DNA from: an uncultured bacterium
GTDB taxonomy: Bacteria; Verrucomicrobiota; Lentisphaeria; Victivallales; UBA1829
DNA: 64,000 nt
Assembly: GCA_902774245.1 (NCBI GenBank)
Contig: CACYHQ010000005.1
Location: 62,001-126,000 of the forward strand
Direction of reading: 5' to 3'
Of the stretch, positions 1 to 9,866 are shown piece after piece. The notes under the pieces were generated by a model, which was not told where the DNA came from, ran no database searches, and saw only the letters and a program-made list of their open reading frames with translations. Position 1 is the first letter of the stretch. Every line of letters begins with the position of its first letter. The position numbers and the translations under genes were made by a program.

Positions 1-749
1 TCGCGGAAAACGAGCGGGAGATTGTCTTTTATAAGGCGGACCGCGCAGACCGCGTTTTTGTTCGTGGCGAACTTCGTTTCCGGCGAACCTGTGTTCAGCA
101 GCGCCTCGATGTTATGCGTGAGGGCGTCCAGCGCGGTCGCGGCGGTGAGACTGTCCGGCATGGAGCGTCCGTAGTACGGGTCGATCAGCGCCATGCGCGG
201 CACGATCTGTTTGTCGGCGATGAGGCGTTTCACGCCCGCGGCGCGGTCGACAATGTTCGAGTACGGCGTGACCTCGGATCCGGTGCCCGCGGTGGTCGGG
301 ATGGCGATGATGCGCCTGAAGTCCTTCCCAGGGAACTTTTCAGAGATTTTGTTCGATCCAAACAGCTCGGTGACGTCGAGTCCGGTCTGGTACGCGGCCC
401 AAGCGGCCTTCGCGGCGTCGAGCACGCTGCCGCCGCCGATGGCGACGACTTCCGAGCACCGGCTCTGTTTCAGCGCCTCGATGATGCGCGCGACGTCGTC
501 CAGGTCGGGTTCCGCCGGGATGTCGCACACGAGGCGGGATTCGAATTCATAGTGGAGCACCATGTTCGTCATGTCGGCGCGCGCACCGGATTTCGTGAGG
601 GAGTTGCTTCCTGTCACGAACGTGACGACAGGCTTGTCCTCGGCGAGCAGGAGCTCGGCGGAGAGGTCGGTGAGGATGCCGGGGCCGAGGTCGATGCAGA
701 CTGGTTCGTAATGCTCGAACAGCTCAATGTAATCTTGTTCTGTGTTCAT
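1..749 (-). CDS. Iron-containing alcohol dehydrogenase, N-terminal part (runs off window)
   Basis: Fe-ADH family NAD(P)-dependent alcohol/aldehyde oxidoreductase, cytoplasmic. About 249 codons are visible and the frame stays open to the window edge, so the C-terminal part is missing here. The family glycine motif (AIGGGSVLDAAKA) and the TTAGTGSEVTPYSNIVD nucleotide/metal-domain motif are present. A DALTH segment carries the first Asp and His metal ligands; later His ligands lie beyond the edge. ATG at 749 is 7 bp after the leuS stop, so it is probably cotranscribed with leuS. The substrate cannot be told from the sequence. Confidence 0.9.
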   Translation of the reverse strand, partial: MNTEQDYIELFEHYEPVCIDLGPGILTDLSAELLLAEDKPVVTFVTGSNSLTKSGARADMTNMVLHYEFESRLVCDIPAEPDLDDVARIIEALKQSRCSEVVAIGGGSVLDAAKAAWAAYQTGLDVTELFGSNKISEKFPGKDFRRIIAIPTTAGTGSEVTPYSNIVDRAAGVKRLIADKQIVPRMALIDPYYGRSMPDSLTAATALDALTHNIEALLNTGSPETKFATNKNAVCAVRLIKDNLPLVFR

Positions 750-756
750 GGCTGGA

Positions 757-3315
757 TCACTTTGCTACAATATTGACGAGGCGGCCCGGAACGGCGATGA
801 CCTTCACGACGGTCTTTCCGGCGAGGGCGGCGGCGACCTCCGGGTCCTCCAGCGCCTTCTGCTTCATGCCTTCGGCGTCGAGCGAGGCAGGCATCATGAG
901 GCGGACTTTCGGTTTGCCGCAGATCTGCACGAGGATCTCGTGTTCTTCGACCTGCAGATGCGATTCGTCGACGCTCGGCCACTGCGCCAGGGAGACGGGG
1001 GCCTGCTTGCCGAGGCCTTCCCACATTTCCTCCGCGATATGCGGCGCGTAGGGGGCGAGCAACAGGACGAACGTCTCGGCGGCTTCGCGCGGCATCTTTT
1101 CGAGCTTGGAGAAGTCGTTGAGGAAGATCATCATCTGGCTGATGGCGGTGTTGAAATTGAGCGTGTCCGTGTCCTCCGTGACCTTTTTGATCGTCGCATG
1201 GAGCAGGCGGCGGAGGTTGGCGGGGACGGGTTCGTCCGTGATCGGCGTCTGCATGATCATGCGCCAGGAACGCTTGAGGAAACGGAAGACGCCTTCCACG
1301 CCGCGGGTGTTCCACGGCTTGACGGCCTCCAGCGGCCCCATGAACATTTCATAGAGGCGCATGCTGTCGGCGCCGTATTCGCGGACCACGTCGTCGGGGT
1401 TGACGACGTTGCGGAGCGACTTGGACATCTTGGCGGGGAATTCGACGAGTTTTTCGCCGGTCTCCTTGTGCTTCGGTTCGGGTCCGGTGAGGTCGACGAG
1501 GTTGGTCGGGACCAGCGCGCCGCGGGCGTCCTTGTAGGACGTGCCGAGAATCATGCCCTGGTTCACGAGCTTCTGGAACGGCTCCTTGGTGGAGACCAGG
1601 CCCAGATCGTACAGGACCTTGTGCCAGAAGCGAGCATAGAGCAGGTGCAGCACGGCGTGTTCCGCGCCGCCCACGTACAGGTCGACCGGCATCCAGTATT
1701 TTTCCTTCGCCGGGTCGACGAACGCCTTGTCGTTGTGCGGGTCGATGTAGCGGAGGTAGTACCAGCAGGACCCGGCCCACTGCGGCATGGTGTTGGTCTC
1801 GCGGCGGCCGTGTTCGCCCGTCTTCGGGTCCACGTAGTCAACCCAGTCTGCCGCGTTCGCGAGCGGGGATTCGCCGTTTCCGGAGGGCTTGAAGTCCTTC
1901 ATGTCCGGGAGCGTGAGCGGGAGCTCGTCCTCGGGTACCATGCGGATCTCGCCGCTGTCCATGATGATGATCGGGAAGGGTTCGCCCCAGTAACGCTGAC
2001 GGCTGAAGAGCCAGTCGCGGAGTTTGTAGTTCACGGTGCGCTTGCCGATGCCCTTCGATTCGAGCCAGTCGATGATGCGTTTCTTCGCCTCGTTCACGCG
2101 CAGGCCGTTCAGGCTGAGCCCGTCGTCGTTCGCGGAGTTCATCAGCGGACCGTCGCCGATCCAGCAGACTTTTCCGGCGAGCACGCCGTCGATGTCGACC
2201 TTGTCCTTCGCCGCGGCGGCCTCGTCGGGCCGGATCACGCAGATGACCGGGATGTTGAACTTCTGCGCGAACGCGAAGTCGCGGTCGTCGTGGGCGGGGA
2301 CCGCCATGATCGCGCCGGTGCCGTAGCTCGCCAGCACGTAGTCGGAGATCCAGATCGGGATGCGCGCGCCGTTGACCGGGTCGATGGCGTACGCGCCGGT
2401 GAACGCGCCGGTCTTCTCGTTGTTGAGCCCGGTGCGCTCCAGGTCGCTCATGGACGCGGTGCGCTTTTTGTACGCGGCGACTTCCTCGGCGTGTTCCGGC
2501 GTGGTGATCTCGTCGACGAGTTCGTGTTCGGGGCAGAGGACCATGTAGGTCGCGCCGAAGAGGGTGTCCGGGCGCGTGGTGAACACGGTCAGCGTCTTGC
2601 CGGGGTGTCCGTCGAGCTGGAACACGACTTCCGCGCCTTCGCTGCGTCCGATCCAGTTCCGCTGCATTTCCTTGATGCCTTCCGGCCAGTCGAGGCCGTC
2701 GAGGTCCGCCAGCAGGCGTTCCGCGTAGGCGGTGATCTTCAGGACCCACTGCTTCATCGGGCGGCGGATGACCGGGTGGTTGCCGCGTTCGCTGCGACCG
2801 TCGATGACTTCCTCGTTGGCGAGCACGGTTCCGAGGGCGGGGCACCAGTTCACCGGCACCTCGTCAATGTACGCGAGGCCCTTCTTGTAGAGCTGGAGGA
2901 AGATCCACTGGGTCCAGCGGAAATACTTCGGGTCGGTGGTGTTGATCTCGCGGCTCCAGTCGTAGCTGAACCCGAGCATCTTGATCTGGCGCTTGAAGTT
3001 CGCGATGTTCTTCGCGGTCGTCACGGACGGGTGCGTTCCCGTCTCGATCGCGAACTGTTCCGCGGGCAGCCCGAACGCATCCCATCCCATCGGATGCAGC
3101 ACGTTGAAGCCGTTCATGCGTTTGAAGCGCGAATAGATGTCCGTGGCCGTGTAGCCTTCCGGGTGGCCGACGTGGAGGCCCGCGCCGCTCGGGTAGGGGA
3201 ACATGTCCAGGACGTAGAGTTTTTTCTTCGTGGTGTCGTCGGTCGCCTGGAACGTCTGGTGTTCGTCCCAGTATTTCTGCCATTTCGCTTCGATGGCGGT
3301 GAAATCGTAGTCCAT
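757..3315 (-). CDS. leuS: Leucyl-tRNA synthetase
   Basis: Class I aminoacyl-tRNA synthetase charging tRNA-Leu; 852 residues, normal for bacterial LeuRS. The ATP-binding HIGH-type motif is HVGH in [18 protein letters not shown] near the N-terminus, and the second signature is KMSKS ([17 protein letters not shown]). The large CP1 editing insertion lies between them ([16 protein letters not shown]). The frame is open 16 codons further upstream, but ATG at 3315 has GGAGA 12 nt before it while the upstream ATG at 3363 has no ribosome binding site and overlaps the promoter. The Fe-ADH gene follows after 7 bp. Confidence 0.98.
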   Translation of the reverse strand: MDYDFTAIEAKWQKYWDEHQTFQATDDTTKKKLYVLDMFPYPSGAGLHVGHPEGYTATDIYSRFKRMNGFNVLHPMGWDAFGLPAEQFAIETGTHPSVTTAKNIANFKRQIKMLGFSYDWSREINTTDPKYFRWTQWIFLQLYKKGLAYIDEVPVNWCPALGTVLANEEVIDGRSERGNHPVIRRPMKQWVLKITAYAERLLADLDGLDWPEGIKEMQRNWIGRSEGAEVVFQLDGHPGKTLTVFTTRPDTLFGATYMVLCPEHELVDEITTPEHAEEVAAYKKRTASMSDLERTGLNNEKTGAFTGAYAIDPVNGARIPIWISDYVLASYGTGAIMAVPAHDDRDFAFAQKFNIPVICVIRPDEAAAAKDKVDIDGVLAGKVCWIGDGPLMNSANDDGLSLNGLRVNEAKKRIIDWLESKGIGKRTVNYKLRDWLFSRQRYWGEPFPIIIMDSGEIRMVPEDELPLTLPDMKDFKPSGNGESPLANAADWVDYVDPKTGEHGRRETNTMPQWAGSCWYYLRYIDPHNDKAFVDPAKEKYWMPVDLYVGGAEHAVLHLLYARFWHKVLYDLGLVSTKEPFQKLVNQGMILGTSYKDARGALVPTNLVDLTGPEPKHKETGEKLVEFPAKMSKSLRNVVNPDDVVREYGADSMRLYEMFMGPLEAVKPWNTRGVEGVFRFLKRSWRMIMQTPITDEPVPANLRRLLHATIKKVTEDTDTLNFNTAISQMMIFLNDFSKLEKMPREAAETFVLLLAPYAPHIAEEMWEGLGKQAPVSLAQWPSVDESHLQVEEHEILVQICGKPKVRLMMPASLDAEGMKQKALEDPEVAAALAGKTVVKVIAVPGRLVNIVAK

Positions 3316-3366
3316 GATTCGGGGATTCTCCGGTTGTATTGGTTTCTTGGAAAAAAAGTCCATCTA

Positions 3367-3395
3367 AATATAAAACACATGCGCGCGTTTTGCAA
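3367..3395 (-). promoter_or_regulatory. Promoter of leuS
   Basis: Read on the minus strand: TTGCAA (3395-3390), 17 bp spacer, TATATT (3372-3367), about 50 bp before the leuS ATG. Good sigma-70-type match. Confidence 0.7.
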
Positions 3396-3417
3396 GCTCG
3401 TTTCCCAATTTCGATAC

Positions 3418-3451
3418 AAAAAAGCCCCCGCAGTCGTGAAAGACCGCGAGG
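3418..3451 (-). terminator. Rho-independent terminator after the GH43-GH51 operon
   Basis: On the minus strand a GC-rich stem (arms 3451-3442 and 3435-3426, two mismatches, six-base loop) is followed by a run of six T. It lies about 95 bp after the GH51 stop and before the leuS promoter. Confidence 0.75.
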
Positions 3452-3483
3452 ACCATCGTGCTCTCGCGTAGCAGAGCGCCGGA

Positions 3484-3545
3484 TCAGCACTGCTTGTAGT
3501 GTGCCCGAGCGGAGCCGGGCACTGTATCAGCACTGCTTGCAGTGT
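3484..3545. repeat. Dispersed palindromic repeat, copy A
   Basis: A palindrome (GTGCCCGAGCGGAGCCGGGCAC, interior split by a short loop; 3498-3519) is flanked by two near-identical direct repeats of ATCAGCACTGCTTG. Related cores occur at 14920-14973 and 59006-59051. It sits just after the GH51 stop codon, as REP-like elements often do. Confidence 0.65.
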
Positions 3546-3546
3546 G

Positions 3547-6225
3547 TTATTTGAGCGGGAAGCTGAGGACAGTCAGGGAGTACGGCTTGAGCGCGAGCGC
3601 GGTACTGCTGTCGAGCGTGACGTCCTTCGGTTCGGCAGGTTGCACGTTGGTCTGATCCGGAGAGCCGGAGAGCACGGTCATCGTGGCGTTCACCTGGGAC
3701 GGAACAAGGTTGTCGAGCTTCAACGTTGTCTTGACCTCGAACGGGAGCAGGTTCGCGATCTTGACCGTGGCGGTGTTCGTCTTCGTGTCGATCACGCAGG
3801 AGGACGCGAAACGCTTCAGCAGGGGGGCGTTTCTGGCGTTGTCCGGGAGAGCGCGTCCGTTTTCGTTCAGGAGGGTCACGGCGGTGCGCGCGTACTTATC
3901 GCCGGCGTTGTTGCCGAAGAGCTTCTGGACGTAATACCCTGTGGTCGGCTTGACCTGGGTGTTGTTGAAGTAGATCATATCGGGATTCCACTGCGTATCG
4001 CCCTCCTTCGCGAGGAGCGGGGCGTAGGACGCCATCGCCACGACGTCGCCGTTGCGTTCGAGCGAGAGCATGTAGATCGCCTCGGAGAGCGCGGTCTCGA
4101 TGGTGCTGGTGCGCGGGCCGTTGTGGCTGGCGTATTCGCCAAGGTAGACGCGCGTGGTGGCGCCGCGCAAGTAGGTGTCGTAGAAATGCTGGTTGTTCAG
4201 GAACCAGCCGGGCGACTGGTAGTAATGCTCGTCGACGATCGGGATGTCGAGCTTGCGCGCGAGGTCCCAGCCGTCCTCGTAGTCGGAGCCCTCGCAGAAC
4301 GGCCCGACGGTGCCGACGACGGTGATCTCCGGGTATTTGGCTCGGACGGCCTTGAAGATCATCGTGAAGCGTTCCTTGAAGACGTCGCCGATGAGGTCCT
4401 CGTTGCCGATGCCGATGTATTTCAGATTGAACGGTTCGGGGTGGCCGGCTTCCGCGCGGACCTTGCCCCATTTGGAGTCGGCGGGACCGTTCGCCCATTC
4501 GACCAGGTCCAGCACCTCCCGGATGTACGCGCCCATCTCGTCCATCGGGATGCCGCCCTGCTGGCCCTTGCCGCCGCGCGAGGAGTTCTGGCAGGGGACG
4601 CCTGCGGGGAGGATCGGGAGCGGCTCCGCGCCGATGTCCTCGCAGAACTGGAAATACTCGAAGTAGCCGAGCCCGGCGGACTGGTGGTAGCCCCAGATGT
4701 TGGACTGCGGCACGCGCGCCTCCAGCGGGCCGACGGTGCGGTTCCAGCGGTACATGTTGCCGAGGCCGTTACCGTGCGCCACGCAGCCGCCGGGGAAGCG
4801 CACGAAACGCGGCTTGAGGTCGGCGAGCGTCTGGGCGAGGTCGGCGCGGAGGCCGTTCCTGCGGCCCTTGAACGTCTTTTCGGGGAAGAGCGAGACCATG
4901 TCGACGGCGACTTTGCCGCCGGACGGTCTGATCGCCAGTTTGCCGTGGTCCGTGCTTGATCTGGCGGTGAACTTCAATTCGGTCTTAGTCCACTCTTTTC
5001 CCTTCACTTCGAAGGACTGGACACCGATGATTTCATTGTGCTCGCCGAGCAGACTGACGAACAGTCCGGTTTCGCCGCCGTCCGGGCTCTTCGCGAAGAC
5101 GCTGAAGAGATAGGACTCGCCCTCGCGGAAGACCATGCCGCGGAACCCCTCGTTGTCGAGTGCGGCGTTATTGCCTTCGGGGGCGTCCATCACGAGGTAG
5201 TGCGGATTGTTCGGGTGGATCGGGTCGTCGGTCGCGATGGTCGGGTTCAGCTCCTTCGGGACGTTCCACCCGGTGAGGGCGTTCCATCCGCCGTGGTCGA
5301 GGTCGTTGAACTCGAAATCGCGGTTGCGGACGAGTTCGGCGTACAGCCCGCCGTCGGCGGAGTAGTTGATGTCCTCGAAGAAGATGCCCCACAGGAGCGG
5401 GCTGATGCTCTTGGTGCGTCTCAGGTCGACGGAGATCTCGGCGGCGCGGGAGACGTCCTTGAGACTGTCCGGCAGGTCCGTGATCCGCTCGCGATTCTGT
5501 TCGCCTTTCCTGTCGGCCTCCGCCTTCGCGGCGAGGATGACGTCAAGCTCCGCTTTCAAAATAGTCACGATCTTGCCTTTCCATTCGCGGTCGCCGAGCT
5601 TGACGATTCCTTTGGCTTCCCGAAACCGTCTCGGGAAGGGGACGGGGACTAAGGAAAAATCCTTGAAATCCTGCGTGGAGAGGATTTCTTCTTCATTCAG
5701 GCGAACCCCCTTTTCATCGACCCACTCGATGTAGTATGCCCAGTCGTCTCCGCCGTTTGATCGAAAGAAGATGAACGGCGCGAAGCCGCGCGGCGCTTTT
5801 TTCATGGGGTAATAGTTCTGCACGTGCCAGTGCACGAGGTCGGGCGAGGACGTGAGCGCGAACACCGGATCGTCCGGGTTCGGCGTGAAGATGCAGTACC
5901 ACATGCCGTTTGCCTTGTCATGGAAAAGGTACGGATCGTGCATTTTCTTCTCCGCGCCCCAGGTGCCGTAGTCGCTGCTCAGCCAGCCGTGGTCGATCGC
6001 GTGCCATTCCATGCCGTCGGCGTTCCATGCGTAGTACAGGCGGTTGTCGCGTTCGTATGCGAAAAGCTGAATGGGTCTGGGGCTAGGCGGAAGTGGATCA
6101 TAGTGGCGCGAAACGCTGTGCTGCGACGGATCGGCGGGGGCGTTGTCGGCTGCCGCAGCGCCGGAGATCGCGAACGATGCGGAGAGGAACGCGGCGGCTG
6201 CGAATATGCGATGGAAAAGCTTCAT
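3547..6225 (-). CDS. Secreted GH51 alpha-L-arabinofuranosidase with N-terminal half-propeller domain
   Basis: Predicted exported hydrolase removing arabinofuranosyl side chains from arabinoxylan/arabinan. 892 residues. Residues 1-26 form a Sec signal peptide ending ...SGAAAA. Residues about 48-215 resemble part of a GH43-type five-bladed propeller (MHDPYLFHDKANGMWYCIF, SSPDLVHWHV), too short for a whole propeller. From about 266 the GH51 part begins (LLWGIFFEDINYSADGGLY). The acid/base is E609 (IGIGNED) and the nucleophile E697 (YLGEYASH). It follows the tandem-GH43 gene by 51 bp on the same strand, so one operon is likely. The RBS is weak. Confidence 0.88.
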   Translation of the reverse strand: MKLFHRIFAAAAFLSASFAISGAAAADNAPADPSQHSVSRHYDPLPPSPRPIQLFAYERDNRLYYAWNADGMEWHAIDHGWLSSDYGTWGAEKKMHDPYLFHDKANGMWYCIFTPNPDDPVFALTSSPDLVHWHVQNYYPMKKAPRGFAPFIFFRSNGGDDWAYYIEWVDEKGVRLNEEEILSTQDFKDFSLVPVPFPRRFREAKGIVKLGDREWKGKIVTILKAELDVILAAKAEADRKGEQNRERITDLPDSLKDVSRAAEISVDLRRTKSISPLLWGIFFEDINYSADGGLYAELVRNRDFEFNDLDHGGWNALTGWNVPKELNPTIATDDPIHPNNPHYLVMDAPEGNNAALDNEGFRGMVFREGESYLFSVFAKSPDGGETGLFVSLLGEHNEIIGVQSFEVKGKEWTKTELKFTARSSTDHGKLAIRPSGGKVAVDMVSLFPEKTFKGRRNGLRADLAQTLADLKPRFVRFPGGCVAHGNGLGNMYRWNRTVGPLEARVPQSNIWGYHQSAGLGYFEYFQFCEDIGAEPLPILPAGVPCQNSSRGGKGQQGGIPMDEMGAYIREVLDLVEWANGPADSKWGKVRAEAGHPEPFNLKYIGIGNEDLIGDVFKERFTMIFKAVRAKYPEITVVGTVGPFCEGSDYEDGWDLARKLDIPIVDEHYYQSPGWFLNNQHFYDTYLRGATTRVYLGEYASHNGPRTSTIETALSEAIYMLSLERNGDVVAMASYAPLLAKEGDTQWNPDMIYFNNTQVKPTTGYYVQKLFGNNAGDKYARTAVTLLNENGRALPDNARNAPLLKRFASSCVIDTKTNTATVKIANLLPFEVKTTLKLDNLVPSQVNATMTVLSGSPDQTNVQPAEPKDVTLDSSTALALKPYSLTVLSFPLK

Positions 6226-6276
6226 GGTCGAGAGTCTTTCGTGTTTTGCGTGGGGTGCGGAGAAAATGAACTTGTA

Positions 6277-8223
6277 TCAGAGGGTCGGGACGACTTTCTT
6301 AATGGAGCCGTCGGGATTGAATTCGAGCTTGTCGATGCAGACTTCGCGGTGGAATCCGGGGCCCTCCATGACCTTGCCGTTCTGCCACGCGAACCTGTGG
6401 TACACGATGCGCCATTCGTCGTCCGCGCCGTGCACCTTCAGGATCTGGTGGTGCCCGGTGCCGAGGATGCCGCGCGACACGTCCTTTTCGATCACGATGT
6501 TGTCGCGCGGGACGGTGAGGTCGCCGAGCGGGGAATCTGCGACGGCGTAGCGGACGTGGTAGTTCGGGCTGCCGGTGTCGTCGACGGACCAGCTGAAATA
6601 ATACTTGCCGTCGCGGTAGATCACGTTCGTGCCCTCGCGGAAGGTTCGGCCGGGCTGGAAGACCTTCACGGTGTCGCGTTTCACGCTGAGCATGTCGTCG
6701 GCGAGCTCGCCGCCCGCCATGTAGCCGTTGCCCCAGTAGAGGTAATACTTGCCGCTCACGGGGTCGTGGAAGACGTCCGGGTCGATCTCCTGTCCGCCGC
6801 GCACGCCCGCGGGCTTGAAGTCGACGATGGGCTTGCCGGTATCGACGAACGGTCCGAGCGGATCGTCCGCGACCGCGCAGCCGACGCATTTGCGTCCGTC
6901 GCCCTTCAGCGCGCCGCAGAAATAGAAGTAGTATTTATAGCTTCCGTCGGGCTGCTTGCGCTCCATGATGCACGGGGCCCAGGCGTTGCCGCTGGACCAC
7001 TTCACGTCCTCGCCGAGCGTCAGGATGGTGCGTTCATACTTCCAGTTTTTCAGGTCGGACGAGGAGAACACCTGAAAATCCTTTCCGCCCCAGCCGGCGA
7101 ATCCGTCGTGCGTGGGGTAGATGTAGTATTTGCCGGTCTTCTCGGAGTAGAGCGTGCCGGGGTCGGCGTAGAACGCCTCGATGATCGGGTTGTTCTGCTG
7201 CGGGAGCTCGAATTTCTCGGGCTTGCCCCATTTCTTGAGGACGGCGTCCAGTTCGGACCGCGCGATGGAGACCACGCTGCCGTGGCGGGCGTGGAAATCG
7301 ACGGAGAAATCGCCCTGCGTGAACGTCTTCATGTCCTTCGTCTCGGCGAAATACCAGCGGCCGTCGCGGAAGAGGTCGCCCATGAAGACGTACGTATCGG
7401 TGTTCACGAGCGGGTACACGCTGGAGCCTTCGATCGCGAATCCGGGGTCGAGCTTGTAATCCGGCTCCGGCGCTTCCCATTTGCCGGGGAAGAGCGTGTC
7501 GGAGACGACCTTTTCCTTGCCGCAGTAGAACATGTGGTACTTGCCGTTGAACTTGATGATGTCCGCGTCGAGCACGTGGACGCCGGGGATGCCGAACATG
7601 TACATCGGTTCACCCTCGAGATCCGTGAAATCGTCGTTCGCGTACACGCCGTACATCCGGTTGACGCCGCCTTTGAACATCAGCGCCACGTAGATCAGAT
7701 ACCGCTTCGCCGCCGGGTCGTAGATGGTCTGGGGCGCCCAGACGTGCAGGATGTCCTGAACGCCGGGCATTTCGGGGAAGCGTTCGGGGAAGTGGATCGC
7801 CTTCGCCGACCAGTTGACCAGGTCGTCGGACTTCAGGAGCACGAGCCCGCGGTTGGAGTCCCAGCCCTTCGACGAGGTCATGTCCGTGGCGACCATGTAG
7901 AATCCGCCGTCTTCCCTGCGCAGGATGTGCGGATCGCGGACGCCGCCGGTGCGTGCGAACGTCTTTGCGTCCAGCACGGGCTTGTCGCCGTTGAGCGCGA
8001 AGAAATGGCGCCCGTCCTTGCTGACGGCGAACCGGATCTGCTCCTGGTCCGGGTTGTTTCCGGTGAAGTAGGCGAAGAGATAGCAGGTGCGGTCTTTCGC
8101 GGCGGGTACCGGGTAGGGCTTCTCCGCGGACGCCGCGAATGCGAGTCCGACGGCGCAGAGCGAGGCGAGGGCGAGTTTGCGGAGGGCGGCGGAACGAATG
8201 GCGAGGGAGGAACGGATGGACAT
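6277..8223 (-). CDS. Secreted tandem GH43-family arabinosidase/xylosidase
   Basis: 648 residues with a signal peptide (LASLCAVGLAFAASA). Two GH43-like beta-propellers lie in series. The N-terminal one (about 30-330) has VRDPHIL but no obvious N-terminal base Asp. The C-terminal one (about 345-640) carries the full triad signature: Asp in YADPGTLY, the second Asp in EIDPDVF and the acid Glu in REGTNVIYRDG. Activity therefore probably resides in the second propeller, with the first binding or modified (inference). ATG 8223 has AGGAG 7 nt upstream; an open stretch of 36 codons before it has no RBS. First gene of the operon with the GH51 enzyme. Confidence 0.87.
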   Translation of the reverse strand: MSIRSSLAIRSAALRKLALASLCAVGLAFAASAEKPYPVPAAKDRTCYLFAYFTGNNPDQEQIRFAVSKDGRHFFALNGDKPVLDAKTFARTGGVRDPHILRREDGGFYMVATDMTSSKGWDSNRGLVLLKSDDLVNWSAKAIHFPERFPEMPGVQDILHVWAPQTIYDPAAKRYLIYVALMFKGGVNRMYGVYANDDFTDLEGEPMYMFGIPGVHVLDADIIKFNGKYHMFYCGKEKVVSDTLFPGKWEAPEPDYKLDPGFAIEGSSVYPLVNTDTYVFMGDLFRDGRWYFAETKDMKTFTQGDFSVDFHARHGSVVSIARSELDAVLKKWGKPEKFELPQQNNPIIEAFYADPGTLYSEKTGKYYIYPTHDGFAGWGGKDFQVFSSSDLKNWKYERTILTLGEDVKWSSGNAWAPCIMERKQPDGSYKYYFYFCGALKGDGRKCVGCAVADDPLGPFVDTGKPIVDFKPAGVRGGQEIDPDVFHDPVSGKYYLYWGNGYMAGGELADDMLSVKRDTVKVFQPGRTFREGTNVIYRDGKYYFSWSVDDTGSPNYHVRYAVADSPLGDLTVPRDNIVIEKDVSRGILGTGHHQILKVHGADDEWRIVYHRFAWQNGKVMEGPGFHREVCIDKLEFNPDGSIKKVVPTL

Positions 8224-8302
8224 GGGCGATCTCCTGTGGGGAAAACGGCCTGAGGACGGCGCGTTTTCCGTTGGTTCGTGAGTTGACCGGGCGATTTTCC
8301 AT

Positions 8303-8331
8303 AATATACAATTATTTTTCCGTGAAATCAA
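8303..8331 (-). promoter_or_regulatory. Promoter of the GH43-GH51 operon
   Basis: Minus strand TTGATT (8331-8326), 17 bp, TATATT (8308-8303), about 80 bp before the GH43 ATG. Confidence 0.7.
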
Positions 8332-8423
8332 GGCGGCGGACCGTGTTTTTTATACGGAAATGACGGAGAAACCCGATGCCGCGCGTTAGGGGTAACGTTG
8401 CCGCCGTGCCCGTCGCGACGCCA

Positions 8424-8525
8424 GTTTTGTGCCCGGACTGGTTGAATGATAATAGGTCCAACAGGTCCGATAAGACAAATAGAAAAGGGCGCTCAGAAAA
8501 TCTTTTCCCATTCGTCCTGTCTCAC
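8424..8525. repeat. 9-bp-repeat hairpin element, copy 1
   Basis: Begins with GTTTTGTGCCCGGACTGG and GAATGATAATAGG, shared almost exactly with 18200-18325. It continues with degenerate 9-bp units of the AATAGGNCC type, then a G/A-rich loop and the opposite orientation (CCCATTCGTCCTGTCT). Shorter and more decayed than copy 2. The intergenic stretch 8224-8698 otherwise holds only the GH43 promoter and the promoter of the next gene. Confidence 0.7.
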
Positions 8526-8614
8526 AGCATACGCCCTCCCGGCAGTTGATCGCTTTTTTTGAGGTGTGCAAAAAAAGAAAGTTTGTGTTTTTTTTGCAAG
8601 CACATTTTTTTAGC

Positions 8615-8642
8615 TTGATTTTTTATGAGATTATGATATTGT
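8615..8642 (+). promoter_or_regulatory. Possible promoter of the lipoprotein gene
   Basis: TTGATT (8615-8620), 16 bp, TATTGT (8637-8642), about 57 bp before the ATG at 8699, in AT-rich DNA where chance matches are common. Confidence 0.4.
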
Positions 8643-8698
8643 AATACTTGAAATGACCGAACCGGAATCAGCAACACCAATTTCACAGGAGAAATAAC

Positions 8699-9829
8699 AT
8701 GAAACACAAAACAGCCTGGATCATTTCTTTGATCGCGATACCGTTTCTCGCGGCGGGGTGCGTCCTGCTCGCGCAGACGAAAGACGAAAGCCGGGGCGGA
8801 CAGGACGAGAAGGTCAGAACCGAGACTAGGATGGCTGACGAACAAAGCCGGATCGACGCTGCGAAATTCGATCTTCAGTTCACCATCACGGACGCAGACG
8901 GCAAGCCGCTGAACGGCGTCACGATGGAGCTTGAACGGAAACGTCCGAGAATCCCTCTGTTAAGCGGCGAATGGGAAAAAAAGACCGAGAAGAAGACGGT
9001 CGATTCCAAATTCCGCATTCAGGAAAAAGGCTGGACGGGGCTTGATCTCCGTTTCCTGAAAGACGGCTACCATCTGGAACAATGCAAGTTCGATATCAAC
9101 ATCATGGATAAAGATAAATCCAAGTTGTCGATGCGACGGGAAATCCAGGTCAAAATGACCGAAAAGAGTCCTCTTCCTTCTTTGTTCGGGGGTGGCGGTG
9201 TATTGTCATATAATATTGAGAATGGTAAAAGAGAGATCCTTGATATCGATATTTTCCCAAAAAAAGCAGGAAAGAAGACTACTGATCTGAAAAAGAAAGA
9301 AGAAATGAAGAGCGAGGAAGACGAAGAGAATGAGGAAGACGAGGATATCGAGGATGAAATAATCAAGGATCCCCATATTATTTCGATCGATTCAAAGGCA
9401 AAGCCGGAAACCGTAAAATATATGGAAATTGACTTCAGGAGAGATAAGGACGGCGGCATTGTCTATGATACGACCGATACGAAAGGGGTTGCCAAACCGA
9501 CCTCATGTATTGTTCGATTCTGCTCCGACGATCCTGGTGATGGATTGCTGTTTGTTTCCAAAGTGGAGTCCCCGAAAAGTTGGGAAGCCGAAAAAAAACT
9601 TACAACCGCCCCGGAGAAAGGTTATAAAAAAGAAATTGCAATTGACCTTGGAGAAAAGAATAAAAAATTCTACGTGTTTTGTTATATAAAACAAGGTGAC
9701 CATTACGGAAAAGCAAGGCTTGGGCCGGTGTATATTCAGGAAGAAAAGAATAAGATCCAGCTTGTCAAAATGAATGTAAGAGTTTCATTCAACACGCTGG
9801 AAGGGGATCACAACGTAAGGTCTTATTAA
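8699..9829 (+). CDS. Putative lipoprotein with carboxypeptidase-regulatory-like domain
   Basis: 376 residues of unknown function. A hydrophobic N-terminus ends in a lipobox (FLAAGC, Cys21), so an outer- or inner-membrane lipoprotein is predicted. Residues about 59-120 (FTITDADGKPLNGVTMEL ... FLKDGYHLEQC) look like a CNA-B/carboxypeptidase regulatory Ig-like fold. A strongly acidic Glu/Asp/Lys stretch lies around 200-222. AGGAG precedes the ATG by 7 nt. The next gene (9867) is a paralogue in its first 120 residues, sharing the leader, start context and Ig-like segment. Confidence 0.75.
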   Translation: MKHKTAWIISLIAIPFLAAGCVLLAQTKDESRGGQDEKVRTETRMADEQSRIDAAKFDLQFTITDADGKPLNGVTMELERKRPRIPLLSGEWEKKTEKKTVDSKFRIQEKGWTGLDLRFLKDGYHLEQCKFDINIMDKDKSKLSMRREIQVKMTEKSPLPSLFGGGGVLSYNIENGKREILDIDIFPKKAGKKTTDLKKKEEMKSEEDEENEEDEDIEDEIIKDPHIISIDSKAKPETVKYMEIDFRRDKDGGIVYDTTDTKGVAKPTSCIVRFCSDDPGDGLLFVSKVESPKSWEAEKKLTTAPEKGYKKEIAIDLGEKNKKFYVFCYIKQGDHYGKARLGPVYIQEEKNKIQLVKMNVRVSFNTLEGDHNVRSY

Positions 9830-9866
9830 TTCAAAATAGCCTTTCACTATTTTGAGGAGAAATAAC

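Noticed and set aside
742..3471. A 909-codon open frame antisense to leuS
   Set aside because: Arg/Asp/Val-rich translation without domains; a GC-rich shadow of leuS. Similar antisense frames over 5824-8253, 14998-17268, 23035-24732, 38759-41341, 51782-54025 and 59337-61640 were dropped for the same reason.
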